Shown here piece after piece: positions 24,781 to 32,573 of a stretch of DNA of 36,835 nucleotides. Position 1 is the stretch's first letter; each line of letters starts with the position of its first letter. Under the pieces are notes generated by a model. The model ran no database searches and had not been told where the DNA came from. It saw only the letters and a list, made by a program, of their open reading frames with translations. This DNA is from Flavisolibacter ginsengisoli DSM 18119. GTDB lineage: Bacteria > Bacteroidota > Bacteroidia > Chitinophagales > Chitinophagaceae. The position numbers were made by a program, and so were the translations under genes. Location of the stretch: NCBI RefSeq assembly GCF_900129295.1, contig NZ_FQUU01000027.1, forward strand, positions 1-36,835. The letters are read 5' to 3'.

Positions 24781-25884
24781 TCAGGCAGTTTGTGCTGTAC
24801 GCACCGGGTAATCAATATATCCCTTTGCACCTGTGGTATAAAAAGTTGCCGTATCAGGAGTATTCAATGGCACATTATTCCTGAAGCGCTCTACCAGGTC
24901 GGGGTTGGATAAAAACGGTACACCAAATGCCACAAGGTCTGCATCACCTTCTTCAATCACCCTGTTGCCGGTTTCCTGTGTAAATCCTTTATTGATGATC
25001 AATGTTCCCCGGTACAGGGGACGGAAATGCTTCGCCACACCCGAAACGGCATAGGGTACTTCTTCCACCGATGTAAATGGCTCTGTTAAATGCACATAGG
25101 CCAGGCCATAATCATTCAGGCGCGTAATGATGTATTCAAAGGTTGGGATGGTTTGTTCATCTACCAGCATACCAAACAGGTTATGCGAAGAAGGATTAAA
25201 GCGGATACCCACTCTGTTCAGGTCAATCACTGCTTTCAATTCATCCAGCAATTCAAACAAAATGCGGGCGCGGTTTTCAATAGATCCTCCGAAGGCATCG
25301 GTGCGCTGGTTGGAAGCGCCTACAAAAAACTGGTGCAGCAAATAGCCGTTCGCTCCGTGCAATTCCACGCCGTCAAATCCAGCCTGCACCGCATTGGCTG
25401 CCGCTTTCTTGAAATCCTGGATGGTTTGCCTGATCTCTTCAACCGTCATTTCCTTTGGCGTCTCGGTATCTACAAAACCATTGTGGGTATAGGCCTTGCC
25501 ATTAGGGTTGATGGCAGATGGCGCATGCGGCAACTGGCCATCCAGCAGGTCGGGGTGCGACATGCGACCTACATGCCATAGCTGCGCAAAGATCTTTCCG
25601 CCTTTAGCATGCACGGCTTGGGTTACCAGTTTCCATCCTTCTACCTGTGCTTCGCTGTAAATAGCCGGGACGTTAATAAAACCCACACCGATAGGACTTA
25701 CAAATGTCCCTTCAGTGATCAGCAACCCGGCCGACGCCCTTTGTGCATAATATTCAGCCGTCATGGCAGTGGCCACATTGCCTTCGTTATTGGAACGGCT
25801 ACGTGTCATAGGTGCCATTACCATGCGGTTTTGTAAGGTTATTGGTCCTAATTGGTATGTTGTTAATAATGCCTGTTCTTTCAT
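24781..25884 (-). CDS. Old yellow enzyme-family alkene reductase (NemA-like)
   Basis: FMN-dependent TIM-barrel enzyme of 367 aa that reduces C=C bonds of electrophiles with NAD(P)H. Family marks are MVMAPMTRSR (FMN contact, residues 21-30), QLWHVGRMSHP, and the substrate pair H176 and N179 with Y181 in ELHGANGYLLHQF. FGGSIENRARIL follows, and the phosphate loop lies near the end (ADLVAFGVPFLSNPDLVERF). It is second in the operon, 28 bases after the Rossmann protein gene. It likely detoxifies reactive carbonyls, nitro compounds or quinones. Confidence 0.95.
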   Translation of the reverse strand: MKEQALLTTYQLGPITLQNRMVMAPMTRSRSNNEGNVATAMTAEYYAQRASAGLLITEGTFVSPIGVGFINVPAIYSEAQVEGWKLVTQAVHAKGGKIFAQLWHVGRMSHPDLLDGQLPHAPSAINPNGKAYTHNGFVDTETPKEMTVEEIRQTIQDFKKAAANAVQAGFDGVELHGANGYLLHQFFVGASNQRTDAFGGSIENRARILFELLDELKAVIDLNRVGIRFNPSSHNLFGMLVDEQTIPTFEYIITRLNDYGLAYVHLTEPFTSVEEVPYAVSGVAKHFRPLYRGTLIINKGFTQETGNRVIEEGDADLVAFGVPFLSNPDLVERFRNNVPLNTPDTATFYTTGAKGYIDYPVRTAQTA

Positions 25885-25912
25885 ATTATTAAATTAGTGT
25901 TATTATGATTGT

Positions 25913-26416
25913 TTATTGTAAACTATGTGTTGTTGTGATCAGGCCTATTGATTCGAAAAGTGCAGCCACAGAAGTAGCGGCTTCGCAATCTGTCGATTCT
26001 ATAAGCACGGTGAAATGGTCTACATTTATTTCCTGGTACATTTGCAGCACCACGATCTTAGAATAAGGAAGGGCATCCGGCAGTGAGCCAAAAGGCTGAT
26101 CATCGTTCCCTGATAATATGATCACCACCTTATTCCTGGCTACATCACTGATCTTTTGAAGGACAGCGATGGCGTCTTCAACTTCTGCGGACAGGATAAT
26201 CATGTCTGCCTCCCAGGAAGCTTCACGGCTACAGTTGATGATTTCTATTGTAGCAATCGCTGGCATGGAGCACAGGGATTGAAAAAACGCTTCCAGTTTG
26301 GCGACATTTGGATCCATTAGCAGGATGTTCCGCGCCGTTCCGACCAGGCGGGTCACTACCAGGCGGGCATTTTCACTATCCGCCCCTATTACTGCTATCG
26401 TTTCTTTGTTTGCCAT
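25913..26416 (-). CDS. Small Rossmann-fold NAD(P)-binding-like protein
   Basis: Protein of 167 aa. It opens with a nucleotide-binding-type strand-loop (ETIAVIGADSENARLV), then ARNILLMDPNVAKLEAF, EADMIILSAEVEDAI and NKVVIILSGN. It resembles the N-terminal domain of F420-dependent or NADP-dependent oxidoreductases (NADP_oxidored_F420-like). The first loop is not a classical GxGxxG, so cofactor binding is uncertain. It is the first gene of the redox operon. A TAGCTTTG -7 box and an FNR-like box lie upstream. Confidence 0.7.
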   Translation of the reverse strand: MANKETIAVIGADSENARLVVTRLVGTARNILLMDPNVAKLEAFFQSLCSMPAIATIEIINCSREASWEADMIILSAEVEDAIAVLQKISDVARNKVVIILSGNDDQPFGSLPDALPYSKIVVLQMYQEINVDHFTVLIESTDCEAATSVAALFESIGLITTTHSLQ

Positions 26417-26432
26417 TGATCTCTATGAGACA

Positions 26433-26440
26433 CAAAGCTA
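26433..26440 (-). promoter_or_regulatory. -7 box of the redox operon
   Basis: On the minus strand TAGCTTTG matches TAnnTTTG, with a predicted start near 26429, 13 bases before the ATG at 26416. No TTTG at the normal -33 distance is seen, which would suit an activator-dependent promoter. Confidence 0.55.
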
Positions 26441-26484
26441 CCCACACCTACCTCCACCCGGGTTGACAAACGATAAGAAACAGT

Positions 26485-26500
26485 CTTGATAAAAGTCAAG
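26485..26500. promoter_or_regulatory. FNR/CRP-type binding site upstream of the redox operon
   Basis: CTTGATAAAAGTCAAG is a dyad close to the FNR consensus TTGAT-N4-ATCAA (one mismatch). Its centre lies about 63 bases upstream of the predicted transcription start, a usual place for Crp-family activators. It lies between the operon and a Crp-family pseudogene. Confidence 0.5.
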
Positions 26501-26529
26501 CGTTTGGAATGGATAACCGACCTGTAGCG

Positions 26530-26818
26530 CTACTTTTTCTGTGATAACTGGCGCCTGATGCGGCTCAATGTTTCCGGAGTAATACCCAGGTACGAAGCCA
26601 CCAGGTTCAGGGGAATACGCTGTATGATACCAGGGTTCGACTGAACCAATAGGTTGTATCTCTCTTCAGCCCCCGAAAGAAATGGAACTGATCAACCTGC
26701 GCTCCTTGGCAATGATATTGTTCTGGAAAAGTATGCGGAAGTAGCGTTCCATCTTCGGAAGCTTCACCATCATCTCTTCAAATCCGCTGTGCGAGGTGAG
26801 TACCATTAATACTTTCAT
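26530..26818 (-). pseudogene. Chimeric, frameshifted Crp/Fnr-family regulator pseudogene
   Basis: Read leftwards from 26818, the first 11 codons (MKVLMVLTSHS) are identical in protein to the DJ-1 gene start at 24004. The frame then becomes the C-terminal half of a Bacteroidota Crp/Fnr regulator (FEEMMVKLPKMERYFRI...IAKERRLISSISFG). A run of five C on the plus strand (26670-26674) carries one base too many and causes a stop. In the next frame the protein goes on: AEERYNLLVQSNPGI, then QRIPLNLVASYLGITPETLSRIRRQL to a stop at 26530. The cAMP-binding domain is missing. I infer a deletion that joined a duplicated DJ-1 start to the regulator, followed by a frameshift. Confidence 0.8.
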
Positions 26819-27247
26819 ATATATTTCTTTAAAGCTTTAAAAAGTTAAATAAGAATACCCAGGGGTACATCAAATGATCAATAGTCAACCAAGGCAGGAT
26901 TATCTTCCTTACTCCAACTAACACACGGGCAGATAAATTGGTTGACCAAATAACCCGGTCATTGTTGATCAGTTGGCATGACTGTTTCCAGTCACTAATA
27001 TTAACGTAGTACTTAAAAAATCATTCCCCCGGAGATTTTGAATTGAGCAGAGGTAAGGGTCTATGACCCAGCAGGAATTTATACATTTGTTTTCAGTGAG
27101 TATCCAATAGAAAATATATATAAGAAGAATGAAACCCTGGTGTCAATTTGTGAAATCTATTTTATTTAATGGCCTACAATGCTCAGTAAGGAGTTTGACA
27201 AAAACAGTAAATCCATTGTTGTCAATAACCGGAAATTGAGATTACCG
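26819..27247. other. Intergenic region with a decayed FrnE/DJ-1 junction
   Basis: Bases 26819-26870 resemble the 24005-24050 spacer and FrnE 3' end (shared GGGGTAC and TTCTTT/TTTAA blocks), so this is old duplicated operon DNA. Further on, nested inverted words TGATCAA/TTGATCA (26875-26881, 26965-26971) and GTCAACCA/TGGTTGAC (26884-26891, 26939-26946) are present. No gene seen. Confidence 0.45.
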
Positions 27248-27979
27248 TTACAGGTGCTGGTTCAGCATTCTTTGTAACACTGCCGGGTAGCTATCACCTT
27301 CTGTCTTTCCCTCACCCTGCATCCTGTATCCCTTTGTAATGCTATCTCCAAAGCAAACTACGGATTTAACCCCCGGCTTACAGTCCTTAATAGTTTCATA
27401 TACCGCGGCTGCAATGACCTTATAACCATTAGCAGTTGGGTGCACACCATCCGCAATTCCCATATTGGCTTCGTTCTGGAATAAGCTTTCTTTATCTGTA
27501 TTGGCTCCCCCACAGGCAGTGAGGATGGTGTTCAGGTCCACCAGTTTGCAGTTATTTTTTGCTGCCAGCCTGCGGATCACCATGTTCGCTGAATCAACCC
27601 GCGCCTGCGGTGCTTTAAGGTCGCCTTTGAACTGGGGTTTTCGTTGTACCAGGTATGGCGCATACACTGGCGGTATCGTCATCAAAACCAGGTCTGCCTT
27701 TTTTTTCAAACAGCTGATCAACTCCTGGTAGTTCTTTTCGTACTGTTCCATGCCCAGGCTCTTATCAGTGTGCAGCATATCATTGGTGCCCACCATCAAT
27801 ACCACCAGTTCCGGGTTCCTGCGCAGCACATCACGGTCAATACGTGCCAGCAGGTTGACAGTATTGTTACCATTAATACCTGCATTATAAACTTTTACTG
27901 AATCGGAAAACTGTCCTCCCCGGGCCATAGAGGTACAAAATAGCGATAACATAAAGAGTATTATAGAAAGAGTTTTCAT
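27248..27979 (-). CDS. Secreted SGNH/GDSL esterase with circularly permuted blocks
   Basis: Protein of 243 aa from the ATG at 27979. This start gives a signal peptide (MKTLSIILFMLSLFCTSMARG); a longer frame from 28051 would overlap the upstream gene. All SGNH blocks are present but rotated. First comes block II (YNAGINGNNT, G34/G37), then block III (MVGTND, N66) and block V (DGVHPTANGY, D177/H180). Only at the C-terminus comes block I with the nucleophile (VVCFGDSITKG, S213), followed by YPAVLQRMLNQHL, which normally precedes block II. The fold could still form, so it may be an active exported esterase or deacetylase. It is the last gene of the catabolic operon, 37 bases after the enolase-superfamily gene. 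A family mis-call is unlikely because every motif is matched. Confidence 0.88.
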   Translation of the reverse strand: MKTLSIILFMLSLFCTSMARGGQFSDSVKVYNAGINGNNTVNLLARIDRDVLRRNPELVVLMVGTNDMLHTDKSLGMEQYEKNYQELISCLKKKADLVLMTIPPVYAPYLVQRKPQFKGDLKAPQARVDSANMVIRRLAAKNNCKLVDLNTILTACGGANTDKESLFQNEANMGIADGVHPTANGYKVIAAAVYETIKDCKPGVKSVVCFGDSITKGYRMQGEGKTEGDSYPAVLQRMLNQHL

Positions 27980-28016
27980 ACTAATATCAGGGTTCTTATT
28001 TCTCAATATATAACTG

Positions 28017-29246
28017 TCATAATATCTTTTGATCCTGCTCCGCAGCATCAAAACGTGTCACTGCTTTATTAGTGATCTGCCAGTGATCTGAACTATGTGC
28101 TCTTACAAAATCTTCATCCACACTAATCCCAAGCCCATAGCCTCCTGGCACAACAGCGGAGCCGTTCTCCACCAGCAAAGGGTTTACCAGCACCTTATTA
28201 GCAACCGGGAACATATCCAGCTGGTGTTCCTGGCTTACAGGATCTTGAATGACTGAAGTAACCTGCCAGGTAGCGGCCACTCCTATAGCGGTGCATACAC
28301 CCAGGTGGGGAGCAATACGCAAGCCGTTGGCTTGTGCTGCTTCTATGATCTTCCATCCCCCGGTAATACCACAGCGCACCAGGTCGGGCTGCGCAATTTT
28401 CATGGCCTTCTCCCTGATCCAGGGCTCAAATTCCCGGATGGTCCTGAGCGGTTCTCCTATAGCTATTGGAGTTTGGATAGCTTTCGCCAGCCTGCTGTGT
28501 CCATGCACATCCTCCGGATCAATAGGAGATTCAAACCAGGCGGCTTTGAGTTCATCAAGCCCGCGGCCAATAGCATAGGCAGCATCATAATCATGACGGC
28601 AGATGGCATCAAAAGCCAGTTCTGCATCCCTACCAATGGCTTCCCTAATGGCAGCACATTCCTGCAGTGTATTTTCCACCGTATCACCAATAAAGATCTT
28701 CACACCCCTGAACCCTTCTGCCAGTTTCTCTTTGGCCAGTGCCTGTCTTTCGGCAAGCGTTGACCGGCGCAGTCCCGATACATACAGTGGCAGCTTTGAA
28801 TGGTATACAGTGCCCAGTAATTGTCCAATGGACTGTTTTGCGGCCTGGCCCTTTATGTCCCATACTGCCATATCAATAGCAGCAATAGCATCAATGGTGA
28901 AAGAAGCTGTATGCCCACGCACATGGTTCAGGTGATACAGGCGCTCATAGATGGCAGACGGGTCACAGGGATCCATACCGATAATGGCAGGTCCGAATAA
29001 ACGGGCAATAAGGGTAGCCGGCACTTCAGGCACCAGTGGGGCCTGTCCCTCACCCCATCCTACCAGCCCGGTATTGGTAGTGATCTTTACCAGGCAGGAT
29101 TCGGTCTGCCGGCTATAGGCATGCTGCCATTGCTTCTCAAAATAATAATCTGTACCCGGCAGGCGGTTGGGTGCATCACCATGTCCGCCAATACGGTAAT
29201 GGTGATCATATTTAAAAACAAAAACTTCAACGGTTTGAATCTGCAT
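28017..29246 (-). CDS. Enolase-superfamily (mandelate-racemase type) sugar-acid dehydratase
   Basis: Protein of 409 aa from the ATG at 29246 (MQIQTVEVFVFKYD). The N-terminal capping domain (~1-125) is followed by the barrel. Metal ligands fit D213 (AFDAICRHD), E239 (WFESPIDPED) and E265 (AIGEPLRT). The His-Asp dyad fits D288 (QPDLVRCGITGG) and H314 (APHLGVCTAIG). The usual K-x-K at the end of the second strand is K183-x-F185 (GVKIFIG), so one catalytic Lys is missing. It probably dehydrates an acid sugar to a 2-keto-3-deoxy acid using the His base. It lies 56 bases after the symporter gene. Confidence 0.88.
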   Translation of the reverse strand: MQIQTVEVFVFKYDHHYRIGGHGDAPNRLPGTDYYFEKQWQHAYSRQTESCLVKITTNTGLVGWGEGQAPLVPEVPATLIARLFGPAIIGMDPCDPSAIYERLYHLNHVRGHTASFTIDAIAAIDMAVWDIKGQAAKQSIGQLLGTVYHSKLPLYVSGLRRSTLAERQALAKEKLAEGFRGVKIFIGDTVENTLQECAAIREAIGRDAELAFDAICRHDYDAAYAIGRGLDELKAAWFESPIDPEDVHGHSRLAKAIQTPIAIGEPLRTIREFEPWIREKAMKIAQPDLVRCGITGGWKIIEAAQANGLRIAPHLGVCTAIGVAATWQVTSVIQDPVSQEHQLDMFPVANKVLVNPLLVENGSAVVPGGYGLGISVDEDFVRAHSSDHWQITNKAVTRFDAAEQDQKIL

Positions 29247-29302
29247 ATTACATTCTGTTACAAGTTCAGGGCACATGTGTAACCCTGCCTTTTATAATTA
29301 TC

Positions 29303-30874
29303 CTAACCAAATTTGATATAAAAAAACAGGATCACTGAAGTGACAAGAGCCCACCAGATAAAGGGATTGCGCAATCCCCGCTGCTGGTATTTTTCTGCCG
29401 CAGGCAGGCTCAAACTATCTTTCTTCCAGATCAATCCTTTCAGCTCCTCTTCCGTTTTTCCAGGTGTATACAGGCTTACCACTACACAGGCGGCCATACA
29501 TGTCCAGAAAACAATACCGGTACGGTTGTAAAAAGGCATGTGGGGGAAGAAATATTCAATGGCAAACGACAGGGGCACTGTTAAGAGGCCTGCCGTCAAC
29601 GCCCCGGCATGCGTGGTTCGCTTCCATAAGATCCCCAACAAAAACATGGTGGCAATACCCGGGGTAAAAAGTCCATACGCACTCAAAAGATACAGGAATA
29701 CCGGCCTGTCTGAATGGGTGATCAGGAGGGCAGTGCACAAAATACCCAATACGATTACTACTACTCCTGAGCGCCGGCCAAATTTCAAGGACTGCGCATC
29801 GGTGGCATCCTTGCGGAAATAGGGCAGGTACACATCCATGGTAAGGATGGTGGTGCAGGAGTTGATGGCCCCGGAAAGATGCGACATAATGGCCGCAATC
29901 AATCCCGCCATCACCAATCCTGAAAGTCCGGAAGGAAGCAGGTTTTGTACCAGCGTCGGAAATACCAGGTCAGCCTTTTCCAGGTGTGGAAATAATTTAG
30001 GCGCCACCAGTGCAGGACCAATGATCACGATGGGGATCAGCAATTTTAAATAGTCCGCAAAGATCACCCCCATACGGGCATGCCATTCATTCTTTGCCGC
30101 CAGTGTACGCTGCACAATAAACTGGTTGGTGGCGCAATAGAATACACTGATACAGATAGCACCACCCAGGTACATGGTCCATGGAAAGGCAGGATCATTG
30201 GCCGGCAATAGCATGTCCCAGTCCTTGGATGTTTCCAGCACAGCAGAAATACCACCAGCAGCTCTTATAGTAAAAAAAGACAAGGCTACCATACCCAAAA
30301 TCAGTACTCCTAACTGGAGCATCTCCGTCCAGATCACGGCACGAAGTCCTCCCAGGATCGTATACAGGCCGGTAGCTGATGCCAGGGCCACCACGCTCCA
30401 TACCATGGGAATATCCAGTAATGAATGCAGCGACAGCGCACCCAAATAGAGTACAGCCCCGATCTCCACGAAAATATAGGTGAACACTACCAGGATCGAA
30501 TAGTTGGTCCTGGCTGCAGCACCGAATCTTTTTTGCAGGAACTCCGGCATGGTATAAAAACCATTGCGCAGGTAGTAAGGCAGGAAGATCCACAGCAAGG
30601 CATTGAACCCAAGCAATACTGCTCCCCATTCTGTAAGAATGGCCACAAAGCCGCGGCTGTAGGCCACGCCCATGGTACCCACCAACTGGTGACTGCTGAT
30701 ATTGGCAGCCATGATACTGCCACCTATCATCCACCAGGGCAGCTTATCTCCAGCCAGGAAATAATCCTTTTTGGTATTCCCCCGTTTGGAAGAAGCATAA
30801 AGCCCAAGGGCCAACACTCCCAGGATATAAATACCGAATACGGCAGCGTCAAGTATGGAGAGTTTTGATCCCAT
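29303..30874 (-). CDS. Sodium:solute symporter (SSS/SLC5 family)
   Basis: Inner-membrane transporter of 523 aa with about 13-14 helices. Family marks are DYFLAGDKLPWWMIGGSIMAANISSHQLVG in the first helices, the internal GLRAVIWTEMLQ segment, and AAIMSHLSGAINSCTTILTMDVY. It resembles SGLT-like sugar symporters of Bacteroidota rather than proline or pantothenate carriers. In this operon it is the likely importer of the sugar or sugar acid. It lies 52 bases after the DapA-like gene. Confidence 0.93.
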   Translation of the reverse strand: MGSKLSILDAAVFGIYILGVLALGLYASSKRGNTKKDYFLAGDKLPWWMIGGSIMAANISSHQLVGTMGVAYSRGFVAILTEWGAVLLGFNALLWIFLPYYLRNGFYTMPEFLQKRFGAAARTNYSILVVFTYIFVEIGAVLYLGALSLHSLLDIPMVWSVVALASATGLYTILGGLRAVIWTEMLQLGVLILGMVALSFFTIRAAGGISAVLETSKDWDMLLPANDPAFPWTMYLGGAICISVFYCATNQFIVQRTLAAKNEWHARMGVIFADYLKLLIPIVIIGPALVAPKLFPHLEKADLVFPTLVQNLLPSGLSGLVMAGLIAAIMSHLSGAINSCTTILTMDVYLPYFRKDATDAQSLKFGRRSGVVVIVLGILCTALLITHSDRPVFLYLLSAYGLFTPGIATMFLLGILWKRTTHAGALTAGLLTVPLSFAIEYFFPHMPFYNRTGIVFWTCMAACVVVSLYTPGKTEEELKGLIWKKDSLSLPAAEKYQQRGLRNPFIWWALVTSVILFFYIKFG

Positions 30875-30926
30875 TTGCTTTCCTTAAGATTCAGAGTTAA
30901 GAATGAAACATTTTTCTCAAGTGCGA

Positions 30927-31838
30927 TCAGTCCATTGGCAGTCCCGCATCCCGGGCCACCTGTAGCAACTGTTCCTGGTACCAGGGCTCAAAAAATGCCG
31001 GCTCAGGTCCTCTGACTTTAGCAGAAGAGATCACCCCTTTTTTAACCAGTATCTCTTTCCACAGGCAGCGGTTGGCCACATCTTTTTCATAGGCTGCCAG
31101 CCTGGAAAAAGGTGTAAAATAACTTACGGCTTCCCTTTGTTTCCCTTCCTCCAGCAGTTGCCAGGCTCTGTTAAATTCTGCCGGCATATAGCAGGCAGGC
31201 ATGGTACCGCAACAACCTGCCTCATGTTCTTCAGGCAGAAATACTCCGCTGTTGCCGCCAAATACACCCGCAAGCTGGTTGTTGGGATGTGATAACAGCT
31301 TCCGGGCCTTTTGAATAATATTACCCGACTCCAGTTTGATGTATTTCAGGTTCTCCAGCTTTGATGCAAGTGTTATTAGAAAATCCACAGGCAGGGAAAT
31401 GTCACTCAACTGGTGATCCTGTAAAATAATTGGTATCCCTACCGCCTTGTCAATGGCTGTAAAATAGGCTTCGATCTCTCCCAGTCCCGAACGCCACCTT
31501 CCAAAGAAAGGAGGCATGCACATCACCGCATCAGCGCCTGCATCTTCGGCCGCGCGGGCCAGCGTTGCAGCACAATAGGAAGAAGGATGGTTGACAGTAA
31601 CTACTACGGGTATGCGCCCCGCCACTTTTTTGATCACAAAGGCGCTCAAGTCCTTTTTCTCTTCATCCAGCATCAGGTGGCCTTCAGAGGCATTGGCCCC
31701 GGTCACCAGGCCATGCGCCCCCTTCTGAACCAGGTATTCAATCAGGTGCTCCTGGCTTTCATAATCAATACGCTCATCCTCGTGAAAACAGGTGCCCAGT
31801 ATCGGGAAGATGCCTCTAAATGGTTTTTGTTCAGCCAT
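30927..31838 (-). CDS. DapA-like (dihydrodipicolinate synthase family) aldolase/lyase
   Basis: TIM-barrel class I lyase of 303 aa. The Schiff-base Lys fits K168 (LKYIKLESG). The glyoxylate-binding-type motif is GLVTGANASEGHLM (residues ~43-56). The usual catalytic Tyr motif (YNxP) is replaced by LQDHQ (139-143), so this is not a true DapA. A Tyr-less subgroup of sugar-acid aldolases is more likely. It may split a 2-keto-3-deoxy acid to pyruvate and an aldehyde. It lies 6 bases after the permease gene and 52 before the symporter gene. Confidence 0.88.
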   Translation of the reverse strand: MAEQKPFRGIFPILGTCFHEDERIDYESQEHLIEYLVQKGAHGLVTGANASEGHLMLDEEKKDLSAFVIKKVAGRIPVVVTVNHPSSYCAATLARAAEDAGADAVMCMPPFFGRWRSGLGEIEAYFTAIDKAVGIPIILQDHQLSDISLPVDFLITLASKLENLKYIKLESGNIIQKARKLLSHPNNQLAGVFGGNSGVFLPEEHEAGCCGTMPACYMPAEFNRAWQLLEEGKQREAVSYFTPFSRLAAYEKDVANRCLWKEILVKKGVISSAKVRGPEPAFFEPWYQEQLLQVARDAGLPMD

Positions 31839-31844
31839 AACAGG

Positions 31845-32573
31845 TTATAGAATTAAATAGATTAAAGACAGCAATGAAGACACGATCAAAAACACGGTCA
31901 CTACCTTTTGGAATATCCCATTGGGCAGCAGCCGGAAAGAAAACATACCCAGCACATAGCCCAACAAAGAGGGTATGATCAGCTTTATCAACAGGGTCCA
32001 TGTACCTGGAGCAAAATCAGCCTGCAGCGTCATGGTGATCACACCAAAACTCATGATCAGGAACAGGTAAGAAAGCATGGTGTTCCGCATTTGCTCCTTA
32101 TTGGTAAAAGCTGCATTCAGGTGCAGTGCTACCAGCGGACCGTTGATGCCCGTAGAGGGTGTAAGCAATCCACTGAAAAATCCACCCACCCATGTCATAT
32201 ATTGATGGGCAAAGAATACTTTGTTTTTCGTCAGCGATACTACTGAGGCCAGCAGGATAACGGCAAGGGTCACCTGCTTCAGTACCACTGCATGCACATA
32301 ACTGATGATGGCCAGACCGGCTACCAAACCCAGGGATGCACTCAAGATTAGTTTTAATAAAGTGAGGCGATGTATGGACCTGAGATTCTTACCCGAAAAC
32401 ATGGCGATCAGCGAAGTCAGAACAGACATGCACAGGTTGAAATAAACAAGCTGGGTAAAATCCATCTGGTTTACCAACAACAGCGTGGTAGCTATGGCAA
32501 AACCAAAGCCTATCAGGCCCTGTATCCAGCCCGCGATCATAAAAGCAACAAATACCAGGAGTATCGATGGCAT
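31845..32573 (-). CDS. TauE/SafE-family permease
   Basis: Polytopic membrane protein of 242 aa with about 7-8 helices. It has the two-repeat TauE/SafE pattern: an N-terminal GWIQGLIGFGFAIATTLLLV, and in the second half GGFFSGLLTPSTGINGPLVALHLNAA. Family members export or import sulfite, sulfoacetate and other organic anions. Here it may move an acid product or intermediate. Its ATG overlaps the stop of the preceding SDR gene (TGATG), indicating translational coupling. Confidence 0.88.
   Translation of the reverse strand: MPSILLVFVAFMIAGWIQGLIGFGFAIATTLLLVNQMDFTQLVYFNLCMSVLTSLIAMFSGKNLRSIHRLTLLKLILSASLGLVAGLAIISYVHAVVLKQVTLAVILLASVVSLTKNKVFFAHQYMTWVGGFFSGLLTPSTGINGPLVALHLNAAFTNKEQMRNTMLSYLFLIMSFGVITMTLQADFAPGTWTLLIKLIIPSLLGYVLGMFSFRLLPNGIFQKVVTVFLIVSSLLSLIYLIL

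Noticed and set aside
26875-26971. Nested inverted words TGATCAA/TTGATCA and GTCAACCA/TGGTTGAC as a riboswitch or operator
   Set aside because: Spacing of the arms is unequal and the loop is long; there is no conserved core I can recognise.
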